Shown here: positions 7,790-16,327 of the stretch, in pieces
How positions within the stretch are numbered: position 1 is the first letter of the stretch
Layout of the letters: the number at the start of each line of letters is the position of its first letter
Assembly: GCF_033096445.1 (NCBI RefSeq)
Contig: NZ_AP028155.1
Span: forward strand, 2,423,880 to 2,487,879
From: Butyricimonas faecihominis
GTDB taxonomy: Bacteria > Bacteroidota > Bacteroidia > Bacteroidales > Marinifilaceae
Direction: 5' to 3'
DNA: 64,000 nucleotides
The notes under the pieces: generated by a model
The model's input: the letters and a program-made list of their open reading frames with translations, nothing else
Told to the model about the DNA's origin: nothing
Databases searched by the model: none
Translations under genes and position numbers: made by a program

Positions 7790-10114
7790 TTAATAATCTT
7801 TGATACAGCGAACGGGAAAAGCGTACGAGCGATCGGCTGCATTAAAATCAACCCCACTTTTATATATGAAAAGATAATCGGTGATGTATCCGCCATTCAC
7901 CGGATAGGGCGTAGAAGCCCAGTAATAACCGTACGCACCGACATGTACCACATCCCCGTTACCATCCGGGTAACGTTGCCCGGATGCAGGCAGGAAGACC
8001 GTCCCCGACGGGGGTACCGCTCTATGGTCAGACGTTGCCGTTGTTCCCGCCACGTTTGCCCCTAGGAACCAACCGCTTTCAGAATCAAAGTTCCCGTGCA
8101 GGTAGTTTCCGGCATCCCGGTTCAGTTCGGCAGTCAGGTTGACGAAACCACCCATCGACACCGTTTTTATCCCAGTTTCTTCATACAAGAGTTCCAACTC
8201 GGCATTTGTTGGTAAACGCCATTTGCCCTCGACCCATCCTTTCCCACCCGGCCCACTGGAAATATAGCGACAAATATCCCCCACGCCCGCGCTTTCACTG
8301 AACCCGGTATTACCGGAATATTCCTCGAAAGCATCCACGTCCTCCCCAGTAGCGGAAGGCATGGAGAAGTTGAAATTCGAATGAGCATACGGGATTTTAT
8401 CCCACCCGGCCAGACCTCCTTTCCAATCCGAGGGGTTCAGGTGGGACGGGTAATAAACGGCTTGCACCTCCGGGTCATAAGGATTCCCGGCTGGAGCTAA
8501 CGCCACCAACGATCCCCATTTGAAAAACACCCCTTGCGACCAAGCGGGAATCTCCCGGTTATTCTCCGCGGTCACGGCAAAAGTCAGTACCCCGGAATTT
8601 AGCACGACATTGCTCCGGGCAAACATCTCCGCGATCGGGACCCTTCTCACGGTTAGGGTATCCCGCAGACGACCCGCCGTGAACTCGATCTGCCCCGTCA
8701 CGTAATCACGCCCGCCACCCGGGGAGAACACGGACGAAATCACCAGTTCCAAACCGCTCCCGTTTATATCCGTCCCGTTCGTGACCGGTTGTCCCCCGGC
8801 CAGCCGGAGCCAAGTGTTTGCATCCGAATCAATCACTCGCGCCTCCCATGCCCCGTGGTAATCGGAACTCACCCGGTAAGTAAGTTGCCGACTTATACCG
8901 TAAGGCAGGTCCAGCGTACGACGTTCCACGCCCATGAAGAATTGGCCGTCATAAACGATGTGATTTATTCCCTCCAAGTTCACGATCAAAATGGATGTCT
9001 TCAAGTTCGACAATACCCCGGATGCGTGAAGAGCCTCCTTAAAGGTTTTGTAACCGATACCCTCGGCATCGGTTATGGTAACAACATACTTGTGATTACG
9101 ATACAACGGCATACACACCACATCAGCCGCCTCTCCCGCAGTCCGCGTGAAGTCCACCCGGTAATAATAGTCCTCGCCCCTGTATTTGCCCTTGACAACC
9201 AAACAAACCCCGTTTTTCGGGTCAGCCGCCACGTTCTTAACAGCTTCGTAGGTGTAAATTTTCCCCGCCATCAAGGCTCCCGGGGCATTGGCGGCCTGTT
9301 TGTACCCGTACTTCATCGCCACCTCTTCCGTACCCGGCTGTTTTCCCGAAGGGACGGGAATCATCGGGTTCTTGTTTGCTGTATAAGGGTCCGGGACAAG
9401 CACACCGGTCGTCTCGTCCCATTTCGGGGCGATGTACCCGGACGTGTTGTAATTCACCAGAAATATCTCCTCCAGTTGGAAGACTTCCCCGCTAACCTTG
9501 TTTTCCACGTCCACACGAGCCAGCATCCGGGTCAAGGAGACGGAGACAAGATAGCCCGGCACGACTCCTTCCATGGCCATCTCGCCGTACATGGGAACCG
9601 GCGTATATCCCGGCGGGTTCACGTTCCATTTATACGTGTCATCCTTATCCTTGGAAGTACTGAAGGTCAAGGCCTTTAATAGCTCTTGTTTTTCGGCATC
9701 CGCCGGACTTCCCGCCAAGGCCCGTTCCACCGCATCCGAGGCATTCACGACAACCGCAATCAGGCTGACCTGATCGTCCTTGGCAAGATTCAAGCTAAAT
9801 TTCACTTTATAGTCCGAACCCGCGGGTTCTTGCTTAAAATCGATCACGCTCAGATGTTGGAGTAGTTTAGCGGACGGGGTTGACCGATCGAAAAATAAAA
9901 GGTCTATCGCCCGTACCGCGGCTTCCCCTTTGTCCCCTTCTATCGAGCGGGTCAAGGGAATCTCGAATCCCGGAATAACCAGTTCTATATCCATGACTTT
10001 CCCCGACGGGTCCGGCCCGTCCAGCTTATCATGTACACATCCCGCCAGTCCCGACAAGAGCAAGGCCATTATCAGGCTAAACCGTTTCGAACACCCTCTG
10101 AATCGTTTCATCAT
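7790..10114 (-). CDS. large fimbrial accessory lipoprotein with FISUMP-like C-terminus
   Basis: A 774-residue predicted lipoprotein (lipobox LAGC, Cys26). The N-terminal half is fimbrillin-like: a strand (MDIELVIPGF), a TRS motif at residue 56 that could be a trypsin-like processing site, then AIDLLFFD and later YRVDFTR. It may be a DUF4906-type protein. The C-terminal third holds WRLPTNAELELLY and ends with AFPVRCIKD, as in FISUMP (Fibrobacter major paralogous) C-type-lectin-like domains. It is probably an accessory or near-tip subunit. It is cotranscribed with its neighbours (gaps of 17 and 21 bases). Substrate unknown. Confidence 0.65.
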   Translation of the reverse strand: MMKRFRGCSKRFSLIMALLLSGLAGCVHDKLDGPDPSGKVMDIELVIPGFEIPLTRSIEGDKGEAAVRAIDLLFFDRSTPSAKLLQHLSVIDFKQEPAGSDYKVKFSLNLAKDDQVSLIAVVVNASDAVERALAGSPADAEKQELLKALTFSTSKDKDDTYKWNVNPPGYTPVPMYGEMAMEGVVPGYLVSVSLTRMLARVDVENKVSGEVFQLEEIFLVNYNTSGYIAPKWDETTGVLVPDPYTANKNPMIPVPSGKQPGTEEVAMKYGYKQAANAPGALMAGKIYTYEAVKNVAADPKNGVCLVVKGKYRGEDYYYRVDFTRTAGEAADVVCMPLYRNHKYVVTITDAEGIGYKTFKEALHASGVLSNLKTSILIVNLEGINHIVYDGQFFMGVERRTLDLPYGISRQLTYRVSSDYHGAWEARVIDSDANTWLRLAGGQPVTNGTDINGSGLELVISSVFSPGGGRDYVTGQIEFTAGRLRDTLTVRRVPIAEMFARSNVVLNSGVLTFAVTAENNREIPAWSQGVFFKWGSLVALAPAGNPYDPEVQAVYYPSHLNPSDWKGGLAGWDKIPYAHSNFNFSMPSATGEDVDAFEEYSGNTGFSESAGVGDICRYISSGPGGKGWVEGKWRLPTNAELELLYEETGIKTVSMGGFVNLTAELNRDAGNYLHGNFDSESGWFLGANVAGTTATSDHRAVPPSGTVFLPASGQRYPDGNGDVVHVGAYGYYWASTPYPVNGGYITDYLFIYKSGVDFNAADRSYAFPVRCIKDY

Positions 10115-10131
10115 ATCTTACTCGTTATTTA

Positions 10132-11547
10132 TCATGAGCGAGTAACCCGAATGATCTTAATCAGGTTTCCCGCTTTAATTTCAACCAAAGCGTAATATCC
10201 CGCGGGAACACTGCCCAAGCTCGCTTTTGCGATGAACTCCGCATTCCGGGATAAATCCCCGTCCGTTCCGGACATATTAACCACCAACCAATCCCGTCCC
10301 CCGGCAGTCGTTTCCAAGGGCCGATCATCTTTATCATAGTAGCTAATCTCACCCAACCGCACGCCCTTGGGGAACCCCCGGTCGCTCCTGTTATAGTTTG
10401 TCTCCACCGAAATCGAAACAACATCACCCACACGCCCCACATGAAGAACGTCCCGACTTACCCGCAAGTAGTACTGGGGATCGATAATTGTCCCTTGTTC
10501 CACCTCGGTCCACGGGAGTACGGCCTGTTCAAATTGTACCGTCTTTTCTTTCACCGTCCCGATGATCCGGTAAATATTATTCCGCCGAATTTCTGTAATC
10601 ACCCGCGGGCTACTTCCCCCTTCCGGGATAAACTCCGTGAGTGCGGTGCGGATGCCTCTCTCCCCTTCCGGAGAACTTAGTCCTCGTATATCCAAAAACA
10701 ATTTATTCCGGTCATCGGCAACCTCGTAAGTTCGTTCCGGCGTGTAGAACATACATATCCGTTGCGGGGCATCCGATAGTTCCAACACGTTTGCATCCCG
10801 GTAATTCCAAATGACGTGTTCGAAACCGGAAGTAGGAGTTTGTATATAACCGAAATTATTCTCGATCTCTAACCCGGTCTGGAAACGGGTTTTATCGGCT
10901 TCTGTCCCCGTCACCAGATAGCCCTTCCCGTAAGTATTCTCCAAGAGTACCCTAGAATTCATGGACGTGGAAAGCCGGGCGAAAGCGATTTCGTCGGCTT
11001 TCTTCAACCAGAGTTCGACACGGGCCACGGCCCGTTCAATCGTGATCTTCTCGTTGGTCGTGACGTTTTCCTCCACCACGATTTTCCGTTTCACCCCGGA
11101 CATCGGAATCCCGGACATCAAGGGTTGCACGTGATCAAAACTAAAGGTATCATCCATCCGGAAAAGCATCTCTTCCAGTTGTTCCGGGGCAATGACCGCA
11201 TTCAGTACACTCGTCATGACCTGAGGTTCGTTCACTACCACGACAAGCATTTTATCCGGATTCGTCTTCACTTCCAGAGTGGTTTTAAATCGGGTTGCAT
11301 CACGTTCCTCGTCACCCAAGGCTACTAACTCGTTTATGTCCAACGTCGGGGATACAGAGGCATCATCGAACACGACAAAACGAACCGTTCGAACAAAATC
11401 ATGTTCATCGGCCCCCCGCACGAGTATTTCCACGTCGATCTTTCCCCGCGAACCGAGAGATTCTCCCCCTCCATCCTCCGAACGCTCCCCGATGCAGGCC
11501 ACCAAGAAGAACAGAATCCAAACGATATGTAACATTTTGCTTTTCAT
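10132..11547 (-). CDS. FimA/Mfa-like fimbrial subunit lipoprotein
   Basis: A 471-residue lipoprotein (lipobox LVAC, Cys18). After a Gly/Ser-rich linker comes a fimbrillin-type strand (GKIDVEILVRG), then TVRFVVFDD and KMLVVVVNEP, the pattern of FimA/Mfa N-terminal domains in which a beta strand is followed by a vxvFD segment. The C-terminal region has Ig-like repeats of small beta strands (VLHVGRVGDVVSISVETNYN). Third gene of the operon, three bases after the Mfa2-like gene and 17 before the 774-residue protein. The position corresponds to the Mfa3/Mfa4 accessory pilins of Porphyromonas, but no one-to-one assignment is claimed. Confidence 0.7.
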   Translation of the reverse strand: MKSKMLHIVWILFFLVACIGERSEDGGGESLGSRGKIDVEILVRGADEHDFVRTVRFVVFDDASVSPTLDINELVALGDEERDATRFKTTLEVKTNPDKMLVVVVNEPQVMTSVLNAVIAPEQLEEMLFRMDDTFSFDHVQPLMSGIPMSGVKRKIVVEENVTTNEKITIERAVARVELWLKKADEIAFARLSTSMNSRVLLENTYGKGYLVTGTEADKTRFQTGLEIENNFGYIQTPTSGFEHVIWNYRDANVLELSDAPQRICMFYTPERTYEVADDRNKLFLDIRGLSSPEGERGIRTALTEFIPEGGSSPRVITEIRRNNIYRIIGTVKEKTVQFEQAVLPWTEVEQGTIIDPQYYLRVSRDVLHVGRVGDVVSISVETNYNRSDRGFPKGVRLGEISYYDKDDRPLETTAGGRDWLVVNMSGTDGDLSRNAEFIAKASLGSVPAGYYALVEIKAGNLIKIIRVTRS

Positions 11548-11550
11548 ACA

Positions 11551-12567
11551 TCAAACCTCTATGTCATTACGCCAAACGATCCACCCGTTGACCTCAATAC
11601 TCAAAGCCACGAAACCGGACGGGTTTTCCCCCTCTTTGTACAGGATCACCAAACGCCACTCGCTTTGCCGGTCGAGAAATTCCTGCACGGGGAGCGTACT
11701 CCCGTCCGGACGCAGCATCGGTTTTCTCGACTCCAAGAGTTTCATCAAATCATAATCCCATGCCCGCAATCCGGTCCGTGTATCATAGACGATCAGTTTA
11801 TAATCGTAATCCTCATCGTAAAGTAGCCTAACCGTATTCACGTGGCCTCCTGACAAGACTTCCGGCCCCTCGCCCGCCATCAGGGAATAGGGCATGTAAG
11901 TCACGGGTTCCTGCACCCGGGGAACGTTATCATGTCCGTAGACCGCTCCCTCGGGTGTCAGGATTTCAAAAATAAAAGCGGGACGGTCCGCACGTCCCGC
12001 ACTACTACCACCCACTTCAGCTAGTAACACGTGAAAATGATTCGTATTTTTAACCAAAGACACCGGGTACACGCCCCGATCCGCTTTATAATCAATCTCT
12101 ATCGTTTTCCCGATCCACAAAGGGGAAAATTCATGAGACACGGTCTGAGAGATCCGTTCTAAAGCGATCCGCACGTCCTCTAACATCGTTTCGCCCGGGG
12201 AAAGCGCATTCCCCCGCACATCCGATACCCGGAAATGATTGGTCAAACCTCCCACGGTCAAGATCTTGTAGTGTCCCACGGGTAGATTATCAGCCAGCAA
12301 CATTTGCTTTCCCCCGACGAGTTCTTCCCGCCGGGCATGTTTCGTAAAAAGAAAACGCTCATCAGTATCAAACACGAATATGTCAACCGTGTTGACCCAC
12401 GGATCGAACGAGTCGACATATTCCATATTATAATTATAGATAAATTCCAAGTACACGCCACAGTTGTCCGTATCTTCCTTCATCACGTCGCATGACCACA
12501 GAAACAAGCACGCCAGCACGCTTCCTATCCTTTGGCTCCAATCCCGATATAACCTTCCCGTGTTCAT
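11551..12567 (-). CDS. Mfa2/FimB-family fimbrial anchor lipoprotein
   Basis: Probable outer-membrane anchor and length regulator of the fimbria. From the Met at 12567 it has 338 residues with a lipobox at LWSC (Cys26). The family pattern follows: a conserved Cys in DNCGVYLEFIYNYN, DSFDPWVNTVDIFVFD, and later LPVGHYKILTVGG. An upstream in-frame Met at 12597 would add ten residues and nearly touch the shaft gene's stop; the downstream Met gives a normal lipoprotein signal and is preferred. It directly follows the Mfa1-like gene, as in Mfa and Fim clusters. Confidence 0.85.
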   Translation of the reverse strand: MNTGRLYRDWSQRIGSVLACLFLWSCDVMKEDTDNCGVYLEFIYNYNMEYVDSFDPWVNTVDIFVFDTDERFLFTKHARREELVGGKQMLLADNLPVGHYKILTVGGLTNHFRVSDVRGNALSPGETMLEDVRIALERISQTVSHEFSPLWIGKTIEIDYKADRGVYPVSLVKNTNHFHVLLAEVGGSSAGRADRPAFIFEILTPEGAVYGHDNVPRVQEPVTYMPYSLMAGEGPEVLSGGHVNTVRLLYDEDYDYKLIVYDTRTGLRAWDYDLMKLLESRKPMLRPDGSTLPVQEFLDRQSEWRLVILYKEGENPSGFVALSIEVNGWIVWRNDIEV

Positions 12568-12600
12568 ACGTTGAAATTTTATAATCCAGTTTCTCAATCA

Positions 12601-14196
12601 CTAAATATCGATCTCGTTTTCCCAGATAATCCACGGTGCGACCTCCACGGTGATTCCCAAATACCCGGTAGAAGTATCGATAGGATCATCCGGATCGGGA
12701 TCGCCGGGACCGGGATTATCAATATCCGGGAACCAAGGTGTACCGGGACCTTTCACTAAACCCAAGGTCAACTTATACCAGTTATTTCGCACGACACCAT
12801 ATTTCCCGAAAGCCATGTGTTCATCAGTATCATTATCATGACGAATCTCGTAATAATAGTAACAGAGGCCTTCTTGATACCACTGGATAACCGGGGTTTT
12901 CCCATTTTTAAGGACTTCCCCTCCATTCTTAACCTGCGCCAAATCGGATGTTTCCAAGGTTTTAAACGATGTCCCGCTAAGATTCACATCACTATGCTTA
13001 TCCGCATAAGATCGTATGCTAGAGTACATGGCCTCGCAGGCGGCCTTCAGGTTAGGCCCCGCGTCACTGGCATTGTACGCCGCTTTCAGGTCATCAAAAT
13101 TAGCATACGTTTTACCAGCAAAACTAAACCAATCTCCTGTCCCGACATGATTTTCAGGATAATATATCCCTTTGATCACGACACGGGTGGCATTCTCGAA
13201 TATCTGGGCATTGTCATTCATCGTGTTCTCGATGCAATAAATTCCGTTTGCAGCCGCCATCCAAGAGTAAGGGGCAACCAGTTCCGGTTCATACGTCGTC
13301 TGGTTGACCGAGGCATTCACGATCCCCGTGGCATCCGTGAAATTCGGGTCCTTGGTATAAAAATTACTGACGTAACTTCCCCCGGACGAATGAATCACGG
13401 TAAGTAGGGTTTTCTCGGCAAAAGGATAGAACGTACTGTTCACCACGTCAAGTGTCCAGTTTTTAAACGTGAAGGTCGCCCCGGTAGGTTCAACAACGAC
13501 GTTATCATTATTATCCCCTTTAAGTTTCAACTCCACTTTAGAGGCCAGACGTTCAATTTTCACGTCGACCCGGTTACCCTCTTTCTCGGCCTCTTCAATA
13601 GCATTCTCTTCTTTCAGGTCCTTCGACACCACTTGAATTTTACCGACAAGACTAATCAACGGATCGGTAATTTTATCCCCAGCTTGTTTCCCACTCTCAT
13701 TCCCGCTGTTGATCATCGTGAACCCCTTGGCGATAGCGTCCACCTTATCTGTAATCTCCGCCATGGTAACCTCTTTCACTGCCGCATTTATCGTGGAGAA
13801 GGTGGTTCGATCATTGATATTTTCAATCACATCCAACAGTTTATCTCCCGGATTGGCTATCACCAGTAGCTTTTCAGAGGCCGCCGAGATTTTGATGGCA
13901 TCCGGTTTCGAAGCGGCATTCTCGATCTTGGTATAATACTCTGTCGTCTTGGGTATACCGACCACTTTTTCCGTTTCGTCGAAAGTTATCAAGTAGAGAG
14001 TCTTCAAATCACTTTCATTCATACCCGCGTTTTCACCCGAGGAGCGAGCCTCGTTTTTTTCTGTTTTAACTTGAAGAGAAATGTAAGCCACGTCAGCCAC
14101 TCCGCCATCTACCGGCGACTTATCTTCCTTCTCATTCACACAACCGACAAAAACGATCGCCGCCAGTGTTAACATTAGAACCATTCTATTTTTCAT
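12601..14196 (-). CDS. Mfa1-family major fimbrial subunit
   Basis: Probable shaft protein of a type V pilus. 531 residues, lipobox FVGC (Cys19). A first strand (VAYISLQVKT) is followed by an exposed EARSSG with Arg51, close to where Mfa1/FimA precursors are cut to release the donor-strand groove. LKTLYLITFD and KLLVIANPG are typical N-domain strands. The C-terminal part has KYGVVRNNWYKLTL and a Pro-rich linker, then YLGITVEVAPWIIWENEIDI, the Mfa1-family end. First gene of the operon, with TACTTTTG (14236-14229) as a possible -7 box. The regulator at 14548 is divergent. Confidence 0.88.
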   Translation of the reverse strand: MKNRMVLMLTLAAIVFVGCVNEKEDKSPVDGGVADVAYISLQVKTEKNEARSSGENAGMNESDLKTLYLITFDETEKVVGIPKTTEYYTKIENAASKPDAIKISAASEKLLVIANPGDKLLDVIENINDRTTFSTINAAVKEVTMAEITDKVDAIAKGFTMINSGNESGKQAGDKITDPLISLVGKIQVVSKDLKEENAIEEAEKEGNRVDVKIERLASKVELKLKGDNNDNVVVEPTGATFTFKNWTLDVVNSTFYPFAEKTLLTVIHSSGGSYVSNFYTKDPNFTDATGIVNASVNQTTYEPELVAPYSWMAAANGIYCIENTMNDNAQIFENATRVVIKGIYYPENHVGTGDWFSFAGKTYANFDDLKAAYNASDAGPNLKAACEAMYSSIRSYADKHSDVNLSGTSFKTLETSDLAQVKNGGEVLKNGKTPVIQWYQEGLCYYYYEIRHDNDTDEHMAFGKYGVVRNNWYKLTLGLVKGPGTPWFPDIDNPGPGDPDPDDPIDTSTGYLGITVEVAPWIIWENEIDI

Positions 14197-14228
14197 TCGC
14201 TTACTTTTATAATATTATATTCTAAATA

Positions 14229-14236
14229 CAAAAGTA
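14229..14236 (-). promoter_or_regulatory. -7 box of the fimbrial operon promoter
   Basis: TACTTTTG on the minus strand matches TAnnTTTG and lies 33 bases before the Mfa1-like start codon. No good TTTG is found at the expected distance, so this promoter may need an activator, possibly the divergent HTH protein. Confidence 0.45.
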
Positions 14237-14359
14237 GGCCATCGAGATCGCCCGAAAAAGACAACTTTAGTCCATTGCCCCGCGGTAAATCATACATTTT
14301 TGCGGAATTTCTGCCATTTTTGATTTTATCCATACCATAAATAGACGTTGGCATTGCAT

Positions 14360-14410
14360 ATCCTCCATCTCAGAGGATTTACCATTTTGCCATTCTCCGA
14401 AACGGAGAAT
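14360..14410. promoter_or_regulatory. two short inverted repeats in the divergent fimbria/regulator gap
   Basis: ATCCTC (14360-14365) faces GAGGAT (14373-14378) across 7 bases; ATTCTCCG (14392-14399) faces CGGAGAAT (14403-14410) across 3 bases. Both share an AT-CTCC/GGAG-AT pattern and their centres are about 32 bases (three helical turns) apart, which suits paired operator sites. The rest of the 350-base gap (14197-14547) shows only promoter-like boxes. Confidence 0.45.
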
Positions 14411-14488
14411 CATTCAAGAGGAAGAATCTATTCTTAAAACAACCCGCGTTTTAACGTAATATTAAAAAAATTCCTCTGGATTTATGTT

Positions 14489-14496
14489 TATATTTG
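14489..14496 (+). promoter_or_regulatory. -7 box of the HTH regulator promoter
   Basis: TATATTTG matches TAnnTTTG. Transcription would begin about 14503, some 45 bases before the ATG at 14548. No clear TTTG box upstream. Confidence 0.45.
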
Positions 14497-14547
14497 ATTA
14501 TTGTTTCACAATTATCTGAATCGAGTATATGACTAAATAGAACCACC

Positions 14548-15525
14548 ATGAGAAAAAAAGATCTTCATGATAAATTCATCGAGGAACTACACAAAAGAAA
14601 TTCCAAGAGAGCTGAACTTATTAATCAGGTGTCGGACATACTGAAACTGGAAAAAGAGTCGGTCTACCGGAGGATGGCGGGTAAAGTAAATTTTTCCATC
14701 CGGGAAATGGGAATACTGGCCAAAATTCTGAATATCTCGCTCGATAGTCTTTTATACCAAGAAGAAGACATCCAATGGCTCCCATTCATACTGGAAACCC
14801 CGTTAAAATTTCACTCTATCGATACCCTATGTGACATGATAGACCTTAATTTTAAACATATCGAAGAGATCAACCGGGACGAACCCGGCACGAGCGGGAA
14901 TGTCTACCACTCGTTGCCTCTGGAATGTTTCATACATTCCCCGCTTATGATGAAATTCATGTTCTTTAAATGGGGGTACTATTTCGTGCAATCCGACGAG
15001 TATAACAATTTTTCCCAGTGGAAACTTCCCCCTAGGTTGTCGGCTATCGGTGAAAAATATCATCACGTGTATAACTTTCAACACGTTTTTTATATTTGGG
15101 ATAGCTCGCTAATTTGGGCATTATCCAAAGAGATAAGTAATTTTTACAAAACACATATTATTTCCGAACAGGAAAAAGAAGACATCAAAAATGAACTCAA
15201 ACTTATACTTTCACAATTAGAAAAGACACTAAACGGAACCCGTACTCCCCGCATTCCCTTACCATCCGAAACAGATTTTCTCGTGTCGTCAATCAACGTG
15301 GGCTTTTCCAGTAGTTATTTCTTTTCCGGCAACAAACATCTCGCCTTGCTCCAAACGAATTTCAGCTTTTCGATGATACAGGATTCGGAAGACAATTTCA
15401 ATAAGATAAAAGAATGGATTAACTCGCTATGCCATATTTCCACCCTTCTTTCTAGGAGCGGACGCATCGAGAGACGGTTGTTTTTCAACACGCAATACCG
15501 GATTATCGACGAAATATTGAAATAA
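14548..15525 (+). CDS. helix-turn-helix transcriptional regulator, probably controls the fimbrial operon
   Basis: A 325-residue cytoplasmic protein. Residues about 20-65 form a predicted HTH (VSDILKLEKESVYRRMAG, then REMGILAKILNISLDSLL) of the BetR/Cro type seen in Bacteroidota. The remaining about 250 residues are rich in aromatic and helical segments, with no domain I recognise; they may be a sensory or oligomerisation region. It is divergent from the five-gene fimbrial operon with two inverted repeats between, so regulation of fimbriae is an inference from context. Its last codons and its stop lie inside an inverted-repeat element (15514-15699). Confidence 0.7.
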   Translation: MRKKDLHDKFIEELHKRNSKRAELINQVSDILKLEKESVYRRMAGKVNFSIREMGILAKILNISLDSLLYQEEDIQWLPFILETPLKFHSIDTLCDMIDLNFKHIEEINRDEPGTSGNVYHSLPLECFIHSPLMMKFMFFKWGYYFVQSDEYNNFSQWKLPPRLSAIGEKYHHVYNFQHVFYIWDSSLIWALSKEISNFYKTHIISEQEKEDIKNELKLILSQLEKTLNGTRTPRIPLPSETDFLVSSINVGFSSSYFFSGNKHLALLQTNFSFSMIQDSEDNFNKIKEWINSLCHISTLLSRSGRIERRLFFNTQYRIIDEILK

Positions 15526-15699
15526 TAATGGGACTGTACAAAAAGTCAATTTTAAACAACTACCCCCACGAACTCCCCTTACATAGGGGGGGGGGGAACC
15601 GCTTGGTAATCAGCTCTCCCCCTATGCAAGGGGAAGTTGGAGGGGGTAGCTTGTAGATACTGGATAAGACTTTTTTGTACAGCCCCATTATTTCAATAT
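15514..15699. repeat. inverted-repeat element overlapping the end of the HTH gene
   Basis: The outer arms (15514-15547 and 15668-15699) are imperfect inverted repeats of about 32 bases: GGGACTGTACAAAAAGTC on one side, GACTTTTTTGTACAGCCCC on the other. The left arm includes the last codons and stop of the HTH gene. Inside lies a second inverted pair built on CTACCCCC...CCCCTTACATAGGGG. A related inner core recurs at 58212-58328. It lies between convergent genes, so it may act as a bidirectional terminator; the structure also suits a small non-autonomous mobile element. No transposase here. Confidence 0.7.
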
Positions 15700-15707
15700 A
15701 TTTTACA

Positions 15708-16220
15708 CTAAGCGTCTATCTCTGCCTCTTGTTCAAAATCGCCCAGCGGCTTTAAATTGGACGGGATTTCTTGCTCTGCGTCATCCGAGAAATAAGGGAA
15801 CACATCCATGATATTCGTATCGGTCAGAGAACTGATCTCGAAAGGCACCACGTAGGTTGACAAACTCTTCTGCAAATTAGCCAACGCCTTCTCAATATCC
15901 GCTGCCGCCACCAAATAATACTGGTGAGATTTTTTCTCCTTACCACTGATCTGGTCCGCATCAATAATCGCCACTTTTGCCTTGAACCATTTATCGTCAT
16001 TCCCGTCATTCGACTCCACCAACTCCGTGATGTTCGATTTCTTCAACCCCACGATATAAAAATCCCCTTGGATCATCTCCCGCAGATTTTCCGTGATCCG
16101 GCTCTCCGCCTCCGTGTAGGACATTGCATCTAACAAATACAACTCAGACATCTTTTTCTCTTTTCCATCCTCGCCCATTTTCACGTATTTTACCTTCGCT
16201 TCAAACCAATTTGCTGTCAT
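15708..16220 (-). CDS. DUF4494 family protein
   Basis: A 170-residue soluble protein without signal peptide. The N-terminus MTANWFEAKVKYVKMGEDGK and a second, similar block KWFKAKVAIIDADQISGKEK give an internal repeat, as in the DUF4494 family of Bacteroidota. Acidic tail. Possible -7 box TACTTTTG at 16261-16254. Function unknown. Confidence 0.8.
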   Translation of the reverse strand: MTANWFEAKVKYVKMGEDGKEKKMSELYLLDAMSYTEAESRITENLREMIQGDFYIVGLKKSNITELVESNDGNDDKWFKAKVAIIDADQISGKEKKSHQYYLVAAADIEKALANLQKSLSTYVVPFEISSLTDTNIMDVFPYFSDDAEQEIPSNLKPLGDFEQEAEIDA

Positions 16221-16327
16221 TTCTTCTCTATTTTTATGTGTTTAATTCTACAGCAAAAGTAAAATAATCTCCCCAAAATTATTCCACGAGTTACAAAAAT
16301 ATTCCGCATACAACACGTACGAATCAT

